From JACDAN01 sp035707105 (GTDB lineage Bacteria > Actinomycetota > Thermoleophilia > Gaiellales > Gaiellaceae), in NCBI GenBank assembly GCA_035707105.1, contig DASSUI010000024.1, positions 1 through 64,000 of the forward strand: a DNA stretch of 64,000 nt, read 5' to 3'. Each line of letters begins with the position of its first letter. The stretch's first letter is position 1. The notes beneath the pieces were generated by a model. That model saw only the letters and a program-made list of their open reading frames with translations, was not told the DNA's origin and did no database searches. Shown here piece after piece: positions 25,865-33,749 of the stretch. The position numbers and the translations under genes are program-made.

Positions 25865-27346
25865 ATGCCACTACGGAGACATCGCCTTCCAAGCCTGATC
25901 ACCCGCCTCGTTCTGCTCTCGCTGGCCGCCGTCTGCCTGGCGGTCCTGCGACCGGCCGGGCGGGCGAATGCGCGCGTGAGGGATGCGCGCCGCCGCCGTC
26001 CCGGCCTTCGCCGGGCCGCGGTGAGCCTGTCGTTCGCGACGCTCTTCTTCGCCGGTGCGGCCTTCTCGGCCGGCGCGGGCGACCTGCTCGTGCAGGCCGT
26101 CGAGGACCAGCACGCGGCCGCGACCGCGTCGCCCGCGGCGGACGACTCCGCGGCCACGGACTCGACCTGCGACGAGGTACGCCGCGGCGACTGGGACGCC
26201 GAGGACTCGAGCTGTCCCGAGGCGCCGCCCGCCGAGAGCGAGCCGGCGGCCGCGCCGGCCTCCGAGCCGGCAGCTGAGGCACCCGCCCAGGCCGTGGAGG
26301 CCGCTCCGGAGTCGGCGCCGGAGACCGCGTCGCCCGAGACGGCGTCGCCCAGCACGACCGCGGCGATCGCTGCGGCCGCGGGCAACGTCGCGTCGCAGCG
26401 TGGCTCGTCGAGCCCGTCGCGGCAGGCCTCCCCGACGCTGAGCGGCGCCGTTCGCACTCGCGCGCGGCGCGCGGGCGCCCTTCGGCGCGATCCCGCGCCG
26501 CCGGTGATCGAGGCGCAGTCGGAGGACCGCGTGCACAGGCACGAGACGCTTCCGGATCCGGAGGTGCACCTCCCCGGCATGGCGCCGACCATCTGGCTCC
26601 ATCGCGCCTTGCCCGATCCGACGCCGCCGTCGAAGCGGCTGACGAAGCAGTTCGCCCGCAACCTCCGCTACTCGTCCGCTCGGGCCGGCGTCCACTGGTC
26701 GCTCGTGCTCGGCGTCCTCCGGGCGCGCGGTGAGCGCGGCTCGGTGCCGGCGACGAAGCGCGGCCTGAACCGGCTCGCGAGGAACCTCGCCCGGCTCGGG
26801 GCCCGCAAGGACGAGTGGAACGCGGCGCTCGCGCTCGAGGGCCGCACGGCGTTCGCCGATCGGACCGTCGCGCTCGCCCGCTACCACCGCGCCGTCGGCC
26901 TTCGGGCCCTCGTCCGCGGTCTGCGGTGGGCGCGTCCGATGCTGGCGAAGAAGCTGCTGAACGATAGGCGGGTGACGATCTACCCGGGCGGCCGTGAGGA
27001 CATCCGCTCCGGCAAGACCGACGTCCGCGTCATCGTCCTGATCCGCTACCTCGCCGAGGCGCACGGGCAGGTCACGATCTCGAGCCTCACGAGCGGGCAC
27101 CGGTTCTTCTCGCGGCCCGGCGTCGTGTCGGCCCACAGCTACGGGCAGGCCGTCGACATCGCCGCGCTGGAGGGCAAGAGCATCGCGGGCAACCAGGAGC
27201 CCGGTGGCCTGACGGAGATGGCCGTCCGGAACCTGCTCCTCCTCCCGGCGGAGCTCCGGCCGAACCAGTTGATCTCACTGCTCGGCCTGGGCGGCCCGTC
27301 GTTCCCGATGGCGAACCACGACGACCACATCCACGCCGGGTTCTAG
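25865..27346 (+). CDS. Exported M15-type (VanY/DacB-like) zinc peptidase
   Basis: 493 residues from ATG 25865. An N-terminal hydrophobic segment (LITRLVLLSLAAVCLAVL) and a second one (LSFATLFFAGAAFSAGAG) are followed by an Ala/Glu/Pro-rich spacer (about residues 85-190). The C-terminal catalytic region has SAHSYGQAVDIA, matching the SxHxxGxAxD motif of M15 peptidases, and ends with HDDHIHAGF, supplying the HxH motif. It would cleave peptidoglycan peptides outside the membrane; remodelling the wall for pilus passage is an inference from its position next to the Tad operon. Starts upstream at 25772 are rejected as non-conserved. Confidence 0.75.
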   Translation: MPLRRHRLPSLITRLVLLSLAAVCLAVLRPAGRANARVRDARRRRPGLRRAAVSLSFATLFFAGAAFSAGAGDLLVQAVEDQHAAATASPAADDSAATDSTCDEVRRGDWDAEDSSCPEAPPAESEPAAAPASEPAAEAPAQAVEAAPESAPETASPETASPSTTAAIAAAAGNVASQRGSSSPSRQASPTLSGAVRTRARRAGALRRDPAPPVIEAQSEDRVHRHETLPDPEVHLPGMAPTIWLHRALPDPTPPSKRLTKQFARNLRYSSARAGVHWSLVLGVLRARGERGSVPATKRGLNRLARNLARLGARKDEWNAALALEGRTAFADRTVALARYHRAVGLRALVRGLRWARPMLAKKLLNDRRVTIYPGGREDIRSGKTDVRVIVLIRYLAEAHGQVTISSLTSGHRFFSRPGVVSAHSYGQAVDIAALEGKSIAGNQEPGGLTEMAVRNLLLLPAELRPNQLISLLGLGGPSFPMANHDDHIHAGF

Positions 27347-27370
27347 GCCGAGGTTGCGAGGAACGAGTGC

Positions 27371-27712
27371 ATGCGTGAAGTGACCCTCAAGCGGGAGAAC
27401 GGGGACGTCGTCTGCGACCGCTGCGTCGTGGCCGACTCGCCGGTCTCCCGCATGAAGGGTCTCCTCGGACGCAGCGAGCTGAGGTCGGGCGAAGGACTCC
27501 TGCTTCGCCCGGCTTCGGCGATCCACACCTTCTTCATGCGGTTCCCGATCGACGCCGTCTTCCTCGACCGGGACTGGCGGATCGTCGGCATCGCGGATGG
27601 CGTCGCCCCGTGGCGCACCGCCGGTCGCAAGGGCGCGAAGGCGGTGCTCGAGCTCCCGGCGGGCGAATCCGCACGGCGCGGCCTCCGGCCGGGCGACCTG
27701 CTCGTCGCGTAG
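27371..27712 (+). CDS. DUF192 family protein
   Basis: 113 residues, the normal length. Carries the DUF192 signature: RMKGLLGRSEL, GEGLLLRPASAIHTFFMRFPIDAVFLD, then a late block with ELPAGESARRGLRPGDLL. The family's biochemical role is not established. It sits 24 bp after the M15 peptidase on the same strand, so the two may be co-transcribed. Here no signal peptide is visible, whereas many DUF192 proteins are exported. Two hairpin-forming sequences follow it. Confidence 0.88.
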   Translation: MREVTLKRENGDVVCDRCVVADSPVSRMKGLLGRSELRSGEGLLLRPASAIHTFFMRFPIDAVFLDRDWRIVGIADGVAPWRTAGRKGAKAVLELPAGESARRGLRPGDLLVA

Positions 27713-27722
27713 CGCCGGGCCG

Positions 27723-27739
27723 CGAGGGACTGTCCCTCG
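27723..27739. repeat. Dispersed palindromic repeat, copy 1
   Basis: CGAGGGAC-T-GTCCCTCG, 8-bp arms, embedded in about 30 bp that recur in inverted orientation at 58660-58676. It lies 10 bp after the DUF192 stop codon. Confidence 0.6.
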
Positions 27740-27850
27740 GACGCGGCTCTCGGAGACCTGGCGATCGGAACGAAAGTGCGCCGAGGTGGGCGCCGGCCCC
27801 GCTCGGCTGCTGGAATCGGCGGCGGGGAACCTCACCATCCGGCCGGCGGT

Positions 27851-27874
27851 GCCGTCCCGTTCGGACGGGACGGC
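27851..27874 (+). terminator. Hairpin with 10-bp stem and TCGG loop
   Basis: GCCGTCCCGT / ACGGGACGGC around TCGG, a perfect stem, between the DUF192 gene and the ABC exporter promoter. Likely terminator without T-tract. Confidence 0.5.
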
Positions 27875-27921
27875 GCGCCGTCGTACGGCCCGGCGCCCCT
27901 GCGCGCAAGTCGTCTTCGACC

Positions 27922-27950
27922 TTGACTCGCGCGGCAGGTTTCTCTAGCTT
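27922..27950 (+). promoter_or_regulatory. Housekeeping promoter of the ABC exporter operon
   Basis: TTGACT at 27922-27927 and TAGCTT at 27945-27950, spaced by 17 bp, upstream of the MacB-type ABC operon. Confidence 0.6.
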
Positions 27951-27960
27951 CCCCCGGAGC

Positions 27961-27972
27961 TAGTGTCCACTA
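27961..27972 (+). promoter_or_regulatory. Possible operator TAGTG-TC-CACTA
   Basis: A 5-bp inverted repeat placed where the transcript of the ABC promoter would start, about 11 bp after the -10 element; suited to repressor binding. No cognate regulator is identifiable nearby. Confidence 0.35.
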
Positions 27973-27998
27973 ACTTGACGGGTCCGGAGGGGAAGAGT

Positions 27999-28754
27999 TT
28001 GGAGGCTTCGCAGAACGGAACGCGCGACGGCGCCGTCGTCACCGCGCACGAGGTTCAGAGACGCTACGGGGAGGGCGACGCGGCCGTCGACGCGCTGCGC
28101 GGCGTCTCGCTCGATGTCGAGCGGGGAAAGCTGACCGCGGTCATGGGGCCGTCGGGCTCCGGCAAGTCGACGCTGATGCACATCCTGGCCGCGCTCGACC
28201 GGCCGACCGGCGGCTACGTGACCATCGCCGGCACCCGGCTCGGCCAGCTCAGCGACAAGGACATCACCAAGATCCGACGCGAGCACATCGGCTTCATCTT
28301 CCAGTTCTTCAACCTGCTCCCGATGCTCACCGCCGAGGAGAACATCACGCTGCCACTGGCGCTCGCCGGCGCGAAGCCCGACAGTGGGTTCTTCCACGAT
28401 CTCGTCAAGCGCGTCGGGCTCAGCGACCGACTGACGCATCGGCCCTCCGAGCTGTCCGGCGGCCAGCAGCAGCGCGTCGCGATCGCCCGCGCGCTGGTCT
28501 CGCGCCCCACCGTCGTCTTCGCCGACGAGCCGACCGGCAACCTCGACTCGAAGACCGGCGGCGAGATCCTCGATCTCCTCCACGAGTCGGTCGAGAACTA
28601 CGGCCAGACGATGGTCATGGTGACCCACGAAACGCGCGCGGCCGCGTCCGCCGATCGCACTCTGTTCCTCGCCGACGGCGAGATCGTCAGGGATCTCGGC
28701 AGCTGCGGCGAGGAGGAGATCCTCAACACCATCCGCGACGTCACGCTGACGTGA
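27999..28754 (+). CDS. MacB/LolD-type ABC transporter ATP-binding protein
   Basis: 251 residues if TTG 27999 is the start (GGAGGGG six bases upstream); the frame is open from GTG 27963, which lies in a possible operator and has a weaker site. Walker A GPSGSGKST, Q-loop region FIFQFFNLLPMLTAEEN (LolD/MacB-typical), signature LSGGQQQRVAIARAL, Walker B VVFADEPTGNLD and switch His in MVTHE. It energises the FtsX-like permease encoded next, whose start overlaps its stop by GTGA. Such pairs export antimicrobials, lipoproteins or peptides, or serve as mechanotransmission devices. Confidence 0.92.
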   Translation: MEASQNGTRDGAVVTAHEVQRRYGEGDAAVDALRGVSLDVERGKLTAVMGPSGSGKSTLMHILAALDRPTGGYVTIAGTRLGQLSDKDITKIRREHIGFIFQFFNLLPMLTAEENITLPLALAGAKPDSGFFHDLVKRVGLSDRLTHRPSELSGGQQQRVAIARALVSRPTVVFADEPTGNLDSKTGGEILDLLHESVENYGQTMVMVTHETRAAASADRTLFLADGEIVRDLGSCGEEEILNTIRDVTLT

Positions 28755-31324
28755 TCCGCGTCGCGCTCAGAGGCCTCGCGGGACGGAAGTTCCGCGCGGC
28801 GCTGACGGCGCTCGCCGTCGTGCTCGGCGTCGCCATGGTCAGCGGCACCTTCGTCCTCACCGACACGATCGACAAGGCGTTCGACGCGATCTTCAGCGAG
28901 TCGTACGCGAACACCGACGCCGCGATCACCGGGAAGGCGCCGGACATCTCGTTCGAGGGGACGACCGCCGCGTCGCCGTCCGTCCCCGAGGGACTCCTCG
29001 ACCGCGTGCGGGAGCTCGACGGCGTGGAGGCAGCGACCGGAAGCGTCATGGACGAGACTGCCACGAAGATCCTCAAGCCCGACGGGAAGGCGATCAACAC
29101 GCAGGGTGCCCCGTCCTTCGGCTTCGGGATCGACCCCGCGCAGTCGCAGTTCAATCCACTGAAGCTCGTCGAGGGGGCGTGGCCGCGCCGGGCCGAAGAG
29201 GTCGTCATCGACGCGACGACGGCGGACGAGCAGGGTTACGGCGTCGGCGACACCGTCAAGATCGCGACGCTCATGCCTGTCCAGGACTTCCGCGTCTCGG
29301 GCGTGGCCCAGTACGGCAGCGTCAGCTCGCTCGGCACCGCCACCTTCGCAGTCTTCACGATCCCGACCGCGCAGACGCTGCTCGAGCGGAAGGGCCAGTT
29401 CGACTCGATCGCGGTCGCAGCGAAGGACGGCGTCTCGCCGGAGCAGCTCGTCGAGGACATCAAGCCGATCTTGCCGGCGACCGCGCAGGTGAAGACCGGA
29501 ACCGAGCAGGCGAACGAGCAGGCCAAGGAGGTCTCCGAGTTCACGAGCTTCATCCGCTACTTCCTGCTCGCGTTCGGTGCGGTGGCGCTCTTCGTCGGCG
29601 CCTTCGTCATCTTCAACACGATGTCGATCACGGTCGCGCAGCGGACCCGCGAGCTCGCGACGTTGCGGACGATCGGCGCGTCGCGCAAGCAGATCCGCCG
29701 CGCGGTCCTCCTCGAGGCCTTCGTCATCGGCCTCGTCGCCTCGATCGTCGGGTTTTTCCTCGGCGTCGGCCTCGCCTACGGGCTCGACTGGCTGTTCGGC
29801 GTACTCGACCTCGACCTGCCGACCGCGGACATGGTGCTCGCGCCCCGCACGGTGATCCTCGCCTTCGTGATCGGGATCGTCGTCACCGTGCTGGCGGCGT
29901 TCGTTCCGTCGATCCGGGCGACCCGCGTGTCGCCGATCCTCGCGGTGCGGGAGGGCGCCGAGCTGCCGCGCGGCCGCTTCGCCCGCTACACGCCCTACGT
30001 GGCGCTCGTGATCCTCGCAGTCGCCCTCCTCCTCCTCGGGCGCGGCGCGTTCACGGAGAACCTCGGTATCGGCTCGCGGCTGCTCTCGATCGCGTTCGGC
30101 GTGCTGCTCCTCTTCGTCGGCGTGGCGATGATCTCGTCGAAGCTGGTGCGGCCGCTGGCCGCCGTCGTCGGCGCCCCCGGCGAGCGGCTCGCCGGCGTGT
30201 CCGGGTTCCTGGCGCGGCGGAACACGCTCCGGAACCCGGGCCGGACCGCCGCCACGGCGGCGGCGCTCATGATCGGTCTCGCGCTCGTCACGTTCGTAGC
30301 CGTGCTCTCGAACGGCATGAAGGCGTCGAACCGTGGGGCGATCGAGGAGCAGATCGCCGCGGACTACGTCGTCACCTCGCAGGACGGCTTCACCCCGTTC
30401 GTGTCGGGCGCCGGCGACGCGGCCGAGAAGGCGCCGGGCACCGAGGTGGCCACGAGCGTGCGCGCCGAGGTCGGCAAGGTCGCGGGCACCGACAAGTACG
30501 TGACCGGGATCGAGCCCGGCCGGATCAGCCAGGTCTACAACTTCGACTGGGCGGACGGCTCCGACGCCGCCTTGACGCAACTCGGCAGTTTCGGCGCCAT
30601 CGTCGACAAGGACTTCGCCGAAGACCACCACCTGCAGATCGGCGACCGGTTCGACCTCCTCTCCGGAGCCGGGCGGCAGGCGACGCTCGAGGTGAAGGCG
30701 ACCTACGACCCGCCGCCCTTCTACCAGCTGCTCGGCTCGGTGAGCATTCCGAAGGCGACCTTCGACCGGCTCTACGACCGGCCGCGGAACCAGTTCACGT
30801 TCATCAACGTCCCGGGCGAGCCGAGCGACGCCGCGCAGCAGCCCCTCGAGGCGGCGCTGGCGACCTTCCCGGACGCGAAAGTACAGACGCGCGAGGCATG
30901 GATCACGGAGCAGGACGAGGACTTCAATCAGTTCCTGACGATGCTCTACGTCCTGCTCGCCCTCTCGGTGATCATCAGCATCTTCGGGATGATCAACACG
31001 CTCGCCCTCGCCGTCTTCGAGCGGACGCGCGAGCTCGGGATGCTGCGCGCGGTCGGGATGACCCGCTGGCAGGCTCGGACGATGATCGGCTCCGAGAGCG
31101 TGATTACGGCGCTCATCGGCGCCGCGATCGGGCTGCCGCTCGGGATGTTCCTCGCGGCGCTCGTGACGCGGGCGCTCGAGCAGTACGAGGTGCGGTACGA
31201 CGTGCCGCTCGCGTCGCTGATCGTGTTCGCGATCGTTGCGGTCGTCGTCGGCGTGGTCGCGGCGATTCTCCCGGCGCGGCGCGCCGCCCGCCTGAACGTC
31301 CTTCAGGCGCTGCAGTACGAGTAG
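28751..31324 (+). CDS. MacB/FtsX-type ABC transporter permease
   Basis: 857 residues. N-terminal helix followed by a large MacB periplasmic-core-type extracytoplasmic domain (about 45-240), three helices of FtsX domain 1 (FFLLAFGAVALFVGAFVIFNTM, then AQRTRELATLRTIGASRKQIRR), a second extracytoplasmic domain (about 535-710), and FtsX domain 2 with FERTRELGMLRAVGMTRWQ. The two-FtsX, ten-helix layout matches actinobacterial ABC exporters rather than four-helix MacB. It ends with PARRAARLNVLQALQYE, the usual C-terminus. It overlaps the ATPase gene by 4 bp. Confidence 0.92.
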   Translation: MIRVALRGLAGRKFRAALTALAVVLGVAMVSGTFVLTDTIDKAFDAIFSESYANTDAAITGKAPDISFEGTTAASPSVPEGLLDRVRELDGVEAATGSVMDETATKILKPDGKAINTQGAPSFGFGIDPAQSQFNPLKLVEGAWPRRAEEVVIDATTADEQGYGVGDTVKIATLMPVQDFRVSGVAQYGSVSSLGTATFAVFTIPTAQTLLERKGQFDSIAVAAKDGVSPEQLVEDIKPILPATAQVKTGTEQANEQAKEVSEFTSFIRYFLLAFGAVALFVGAFVIFNTMSITVAQRTRELATLRTIGASRKQIRRAVLLEAFVIGLVASIVGFFLGVGLAYGLDWLFGVLDLDLPTADMVLAPRTVILAFVIGIVVTVLAAFVPSIRATRVSPILAVREGAELPRGRFARYTPYVALVILAVALLLLGRGAFTENLGIGSRLLSIAFGVLLLFVGVAMISSKLVRPLAAVVGAPGERLAGVSGFLARRNTLRNPGRTAATAAALMIGLALVTFVAVLSNGMKASNRGAIEEQIAADYVVTSQDGFTPFVSGAGDAAEKAPGTEVATSVRAEVGKVAGTDKYVTGIEPGRISQVYNFDWADGSDAALTQLGSFGAIVDKDFAEDHHLQIGDRFDLLSGAGRQATLEVKATYDPPPFYQLLGSVSIPKATFDRLYDRPRNQFTFINVPGEPSDAAQQPLEAALATFPDAKVQTREAWITEQDEDFNQFLTMLYVLLALSVIISIFGMINTLALAVFERTRELGMLRAVGMTRWQARTMIGSESVITALIGAAIGLPLGMFLAALVTRALEQYEVRYDVPLASLIVFAIVAVVVGVVAAILPARRAARLNVLQALQYE

Positions 31325-31349
31325 GACCCCGACGGGATAGCCTCGGCCC

Positions 31350-32306
31350 ATGGTCTGGGCGATCTCCGGCGGCGCGGGGTTCCTCGGCTTTCACCTTGCG
31401 CGACGGCTCCTGGCGGACGGGCACGAGGTGCGCTCGCTCGACCTGGTCGCGCTCGACGACCCGCAGCTCGACGGCCGGGTCCGTGAGATCCGCGGCGACA
31501 TCCGGGACGAGACGGCCGCGCGGGAGCTCGTCGGCGGCGCGCGGATCCTCGTCTACGCCGCCGCGGGGCTCCCGATCCGCGGCTCGCGCGCCGAGATCGA
31601 GTCGGTCACCGTCGACGGTACGCTGACGCTCCTTTCGGCAGCCGCCGAGGCCGGCGTCAGGCGCGTCGTGGTGGTCTCGTCGGCCGCCGTCTACGGCGAC
31701 CCGGACAAGCACCCGATCGAGGAGGACGACCCGCTCCAGGGCGTCGGCTTCTACGGCGAGTCGAAGATCGCCGTCGAGGATGCCTGCCGCGCGTTCATGC
31801 GACGCGGTCTGGAGTGCGTGATCCTCCGGCCGACGACGCTCGTCACGCCTGAGCGGCTCGGCGTCTTCACGAACCTGTTCGACCGGGTCCGCGCAGGCCG
31901 CCGGATCAACATCCTCGGCGACGGGTCGAACCGGTACCAGCTCCTCGCCGTCGACGACCTCGTGGAGGCGATCGCGCTGTCCGCGAGCAAGCGGGCCGCG
32001 GCCGGCGAGACGCTGAACGTCGGCGCGAAGGAGTTCGGCACCGTCCGCTCCGACCTCCAGGCGCTCATCGACCATGCCGGGTCGAAGAGCCGCCTCACGC
32101 CCGTCCCCGTGCGGCCGGCGGAGATCGTTCTCCGCGCGCTCGAGCTGGCGCACGCGTCACCAATCGTCGAATGGCAGTACAGGACCGCCCACCGTGACTC
32201 GTTCGTTGACGCCTCGAAGGCGGAGCGGATCCTCGGCTGGAAGCCCCGGCTGTCGAACGCAGAAGCGCTGATCGAGACCTACGACCGGTACCTCGAGCGT
32301 CGCTGA
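31350..32306 (+). CDS. NAD-dependent epimerase/dehydratase (extended SDR)
   Basis: 318 residues. Nucleotide-binding motif GGAGFLG at the N-terminus, catalytic Ser in VVVSSAAVYGD and Tyr/Lys in YGESK, all intact. The pattern resembles sugar-nucleotide epimerases and 3-beta-HSD-like enzymes (GRRINILGDGSNRYQLLAVDDLVEAI). Substrate unknown: a nucleotide sugar is most likely. It lies 26 bp after the ABC permease and overlaps the following methyltransferase by one base (TGATG), so these form a sub-operon. Confidence 0.88.
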   Translation: MVWAISGGAGFLGFHLARRLLADGHEVRSLDLVALDDPQLDGRVREIRGDIRDETAARELVGGARILVYAAAGLPIRGSRAEIESVTVDGTLTLLSAAAEAGVRRVVVVSSAAVYGDPDKHPIEEDDPLQGVGFYGESKIAVEDACRAFMRRGLECVILRPTTLVTPERLGVFTNLFDRVRAGRRINILGDGSNRYQLLAVDDLVEAIALSASKRAAAGETLNVGAKEFGTVRSDLQALIDHAGSKSRLTPVPVRPAEIVLRALELAHASPIVEWQYRTAHRDSFVDASKAERILGWKPRLSNAEALIETYDRYLERR

Positions 32307-33061
32307 TGGGGCGGATCACCTCCGACGAGACCTGGGACGAGATGTTCGACGAGGTGTACCTCCGCACGTACTCGTTCGGGCTCGCGGAGCGCGACTCGGC
32401 CGAGGAGGCGCGCCAGGCCGCCGCGCTCGCCGGCGTCGAGCCGCCGGCGGAGATCCTCGACGCTCCGACCGGGTTCGGCCGCCACGCCCGCCCGCTCGCC
32501 GAGCTCGGCTTCCGCGTCACCGGTGTCGACCGCTCGGATGTCCAGCTCTCTGAGGCCCGCCGGATCACCGGCGAGGTGGAGTGGCCGCAATGGGTTCAGG
32601 CGGACGTCCGCGAGCTGCCGTTCGAGGACCGGCGCTTCGACGCCGTCCTCTGCCTGTTCACGTCGATCGGCTACCGCGGCGAGGAGGGCGACCGCCGGGC
32701 GTTCTCCGAATTCCTGCGGGTGCTCCGGCCCGGCGGGTCGCTCGTCATCGAGACGCTCCACCGCGACCGGCTCATGCACATCCTCCAGGAGCGCGGCTGG
32801 GAGCCGCTCGAGGACGACGCCGTGCTGCTCGAGGAGCGCCGATTCGACCCTGTGGCCGGCGAGATCGAGACCGACCACACGTACCTCGCCGTCGGCGAGC
32901 GCCGGACGGTGACCTTCCGGGTCCGCGTCTACACGGCGACGGAGCTCGTCAGGCTGCTGGGCGACGTCGGGTTCGCGGACAGCGAGTGCTACGGCGACTA
33001 CGAGGGCGCGCCCCTCACGCGAGAGACGCGCCTCGTAGTCAAGACGACGAAGCCCGGTTAG
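32306..33061 (+). CDS. Class I SAM-dependent methyltransferase
   Basis: 251 residues. Motif I is ILDAPTGFGRHARPLAELG followed by VTGVDRSDVQL (the Asp at the end of beta-2 binds the SAM ribose); motif II FDAVLCLFTSIGY; motif III around LRPGGSLVIET. The C-terminal domain has a beta-sheet rich in charged residues (VGERRTVTFRVRVYT). It resembles small-molecule methyltransferases. Coupled to the SDR gene by a 1-bp overlap, so it may act on the same molecule. Convergent with the next gene; stops overlap by four bases. Confidence 0.85.
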   Translation: MGRITSDETWDEMFDEVYLRTYSFGLAERDSAEEARQAAALAGVEPPAEILDAPTGFGRHARPLAELGFRVTGVDRSDVQLSEARRITGEVEWPQWVQADVRELPFEDRRFDAVLCLFTSIGYRGEEGDRRAFSEFLRVLRPGGSLVIETLHRDRLMHILQERGWEPLEDDAVLLEERRFDPVAGEIETDHTYLAVGERRTVTFRVRVYTATELVRLLGDVGFADSECYGDYEGAPLTRETRLVVKTTKPG

Positions 33062-33546
33062 GCCGGCTCGTTCGGGTCCTCTTCGGCCGCGAGTTTCAAC
33101 GAGCCCTGCAGCGTGTCCTGGAAGTGCCGCTGCTGGATCGGCGTCACCCAGTCGATGACCTGCTGCAGCTCGGAGTAGCGGGCGCGCTCGTTCATCGTCC
33201 CGAGGATCTGCCAGTGGCCGACCTCGCCGGCCTCCGCCATCGTCAGGAACTCGAGCCCGTCGAGGCCGTCGGCGTCCGACCCGAGATAGGTCTGCATCAT
33301 CTCGGTCGCCTCCTGCTTGGTCTCGCGGGCCTTCTCGAGGATCGCGGTCTTCTTGCCGTCGAGCCCCTCGGCGACCTGGGTCGTCCGCTGCTCGGTCTCG
33401 GCCGCCTCCTGGTTCATGCGCTCGAGGGTCCGCTTCAGCTCGTTGTCCTCGACGAGCTTCGCGACCTTCTCCGTCGCTCCCTGCGCGGCCTGCGCGAGGC
33501 CGATCACCTCGGCGATCTTGGTCTCGATCTGCGTGAGCTCTGCCAT
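33058..33546 (-). CDS. All-helical protein, ferritin-like fold possible
   Basis: 162 residues from ATG 33546 (GGAGGAGCG upstream). Four long amphipathic helices are evident: IETKIAEVIGLAQAAQ, KLVEDNELKRTLERMNQEAAETEQ, KKTAILEKARETKQEATEMM, and EFLTMAEAGEVGHWQILGTMNERA with LQQVIDWVTPIQQRHFQDTL. Glu and His residues at helix-typical spacing (E...H in AEAGEVGHW and QQRHFQ) resemble ferritin-like or DUF892-type di-iron proteins, but a full ligand set is not certain. No signal peptide. No clear operon partner. Confidence 0.65.
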   Translation of the reverse strand: MAELTQIETKIAEVIGLAQAAQGATEKVAKLVEDNELKRTLERMNQEAAETEQRTTQVAEGLDGKKTAILEKARETKQEATEMMQTYLGSDADGLDGLEFLTMAEAGEVGHWQILGTMNERARYSELQQVIDWVTPIQQRHFQDTLQGSLKLAAEEDPNEPA

Positions 33547-33595
33547 CGCTCCTCCTTTGTCGGGTGAGCCCACGAACTACCCGCGGAGTGCGAGT

Positions 33596-33742
33596 TCAGA
33601 ACCCGAGCCTGCGCGCGTGGAACGCCTCGGCGTGGCCGCCCGCCAGCCGGAGAGGCGTCGCGCCGCAGCCGATCTCGATGTCGTCGGGCCCGTGACGCCG
33701 CGCAGCCTGGGCCCGAGCCCACCGCAGAAGGACGACCTTCAC
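33596..33742 (-). CDS. Small conserved-looking ORF after the DUF72 gene
   Basis: A 48-codon frame starting at GTG 33742, 7 bp after the DUF72 stop. It reads VKVVLLRWARAQAA..., has an acidic turn (GPDDIEIGCG), and ends GGHAEAFHARRLGF. The residue mix looks like a real short protein rather than shadow sequence. No good Shine-Dalgarno site and no recognised family. Confidence 0.35.
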   Translation of the reverse strand: MKVVLLRWARAQAARRHGPDDIEIGCGATPLRLAGGHAEAFHARRLGF

Positions 33743-33749
33743 CGCTGTC

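Noticed and set aside
25467..25898. 143-codon plus-strand ORF before the M15 gene
   Set aside because: It overlaps the flp start and the peptidase start, has no Shine-Dalgarno site and no recognisable fold; treated as regulatory sequence.
28598..31351. 917-codon minus-strand frame opposite the ABC permease
   Set aside because: Asp/Arg/Glu-rich shadow; the permease has two clear FtsX domains on the other strand.
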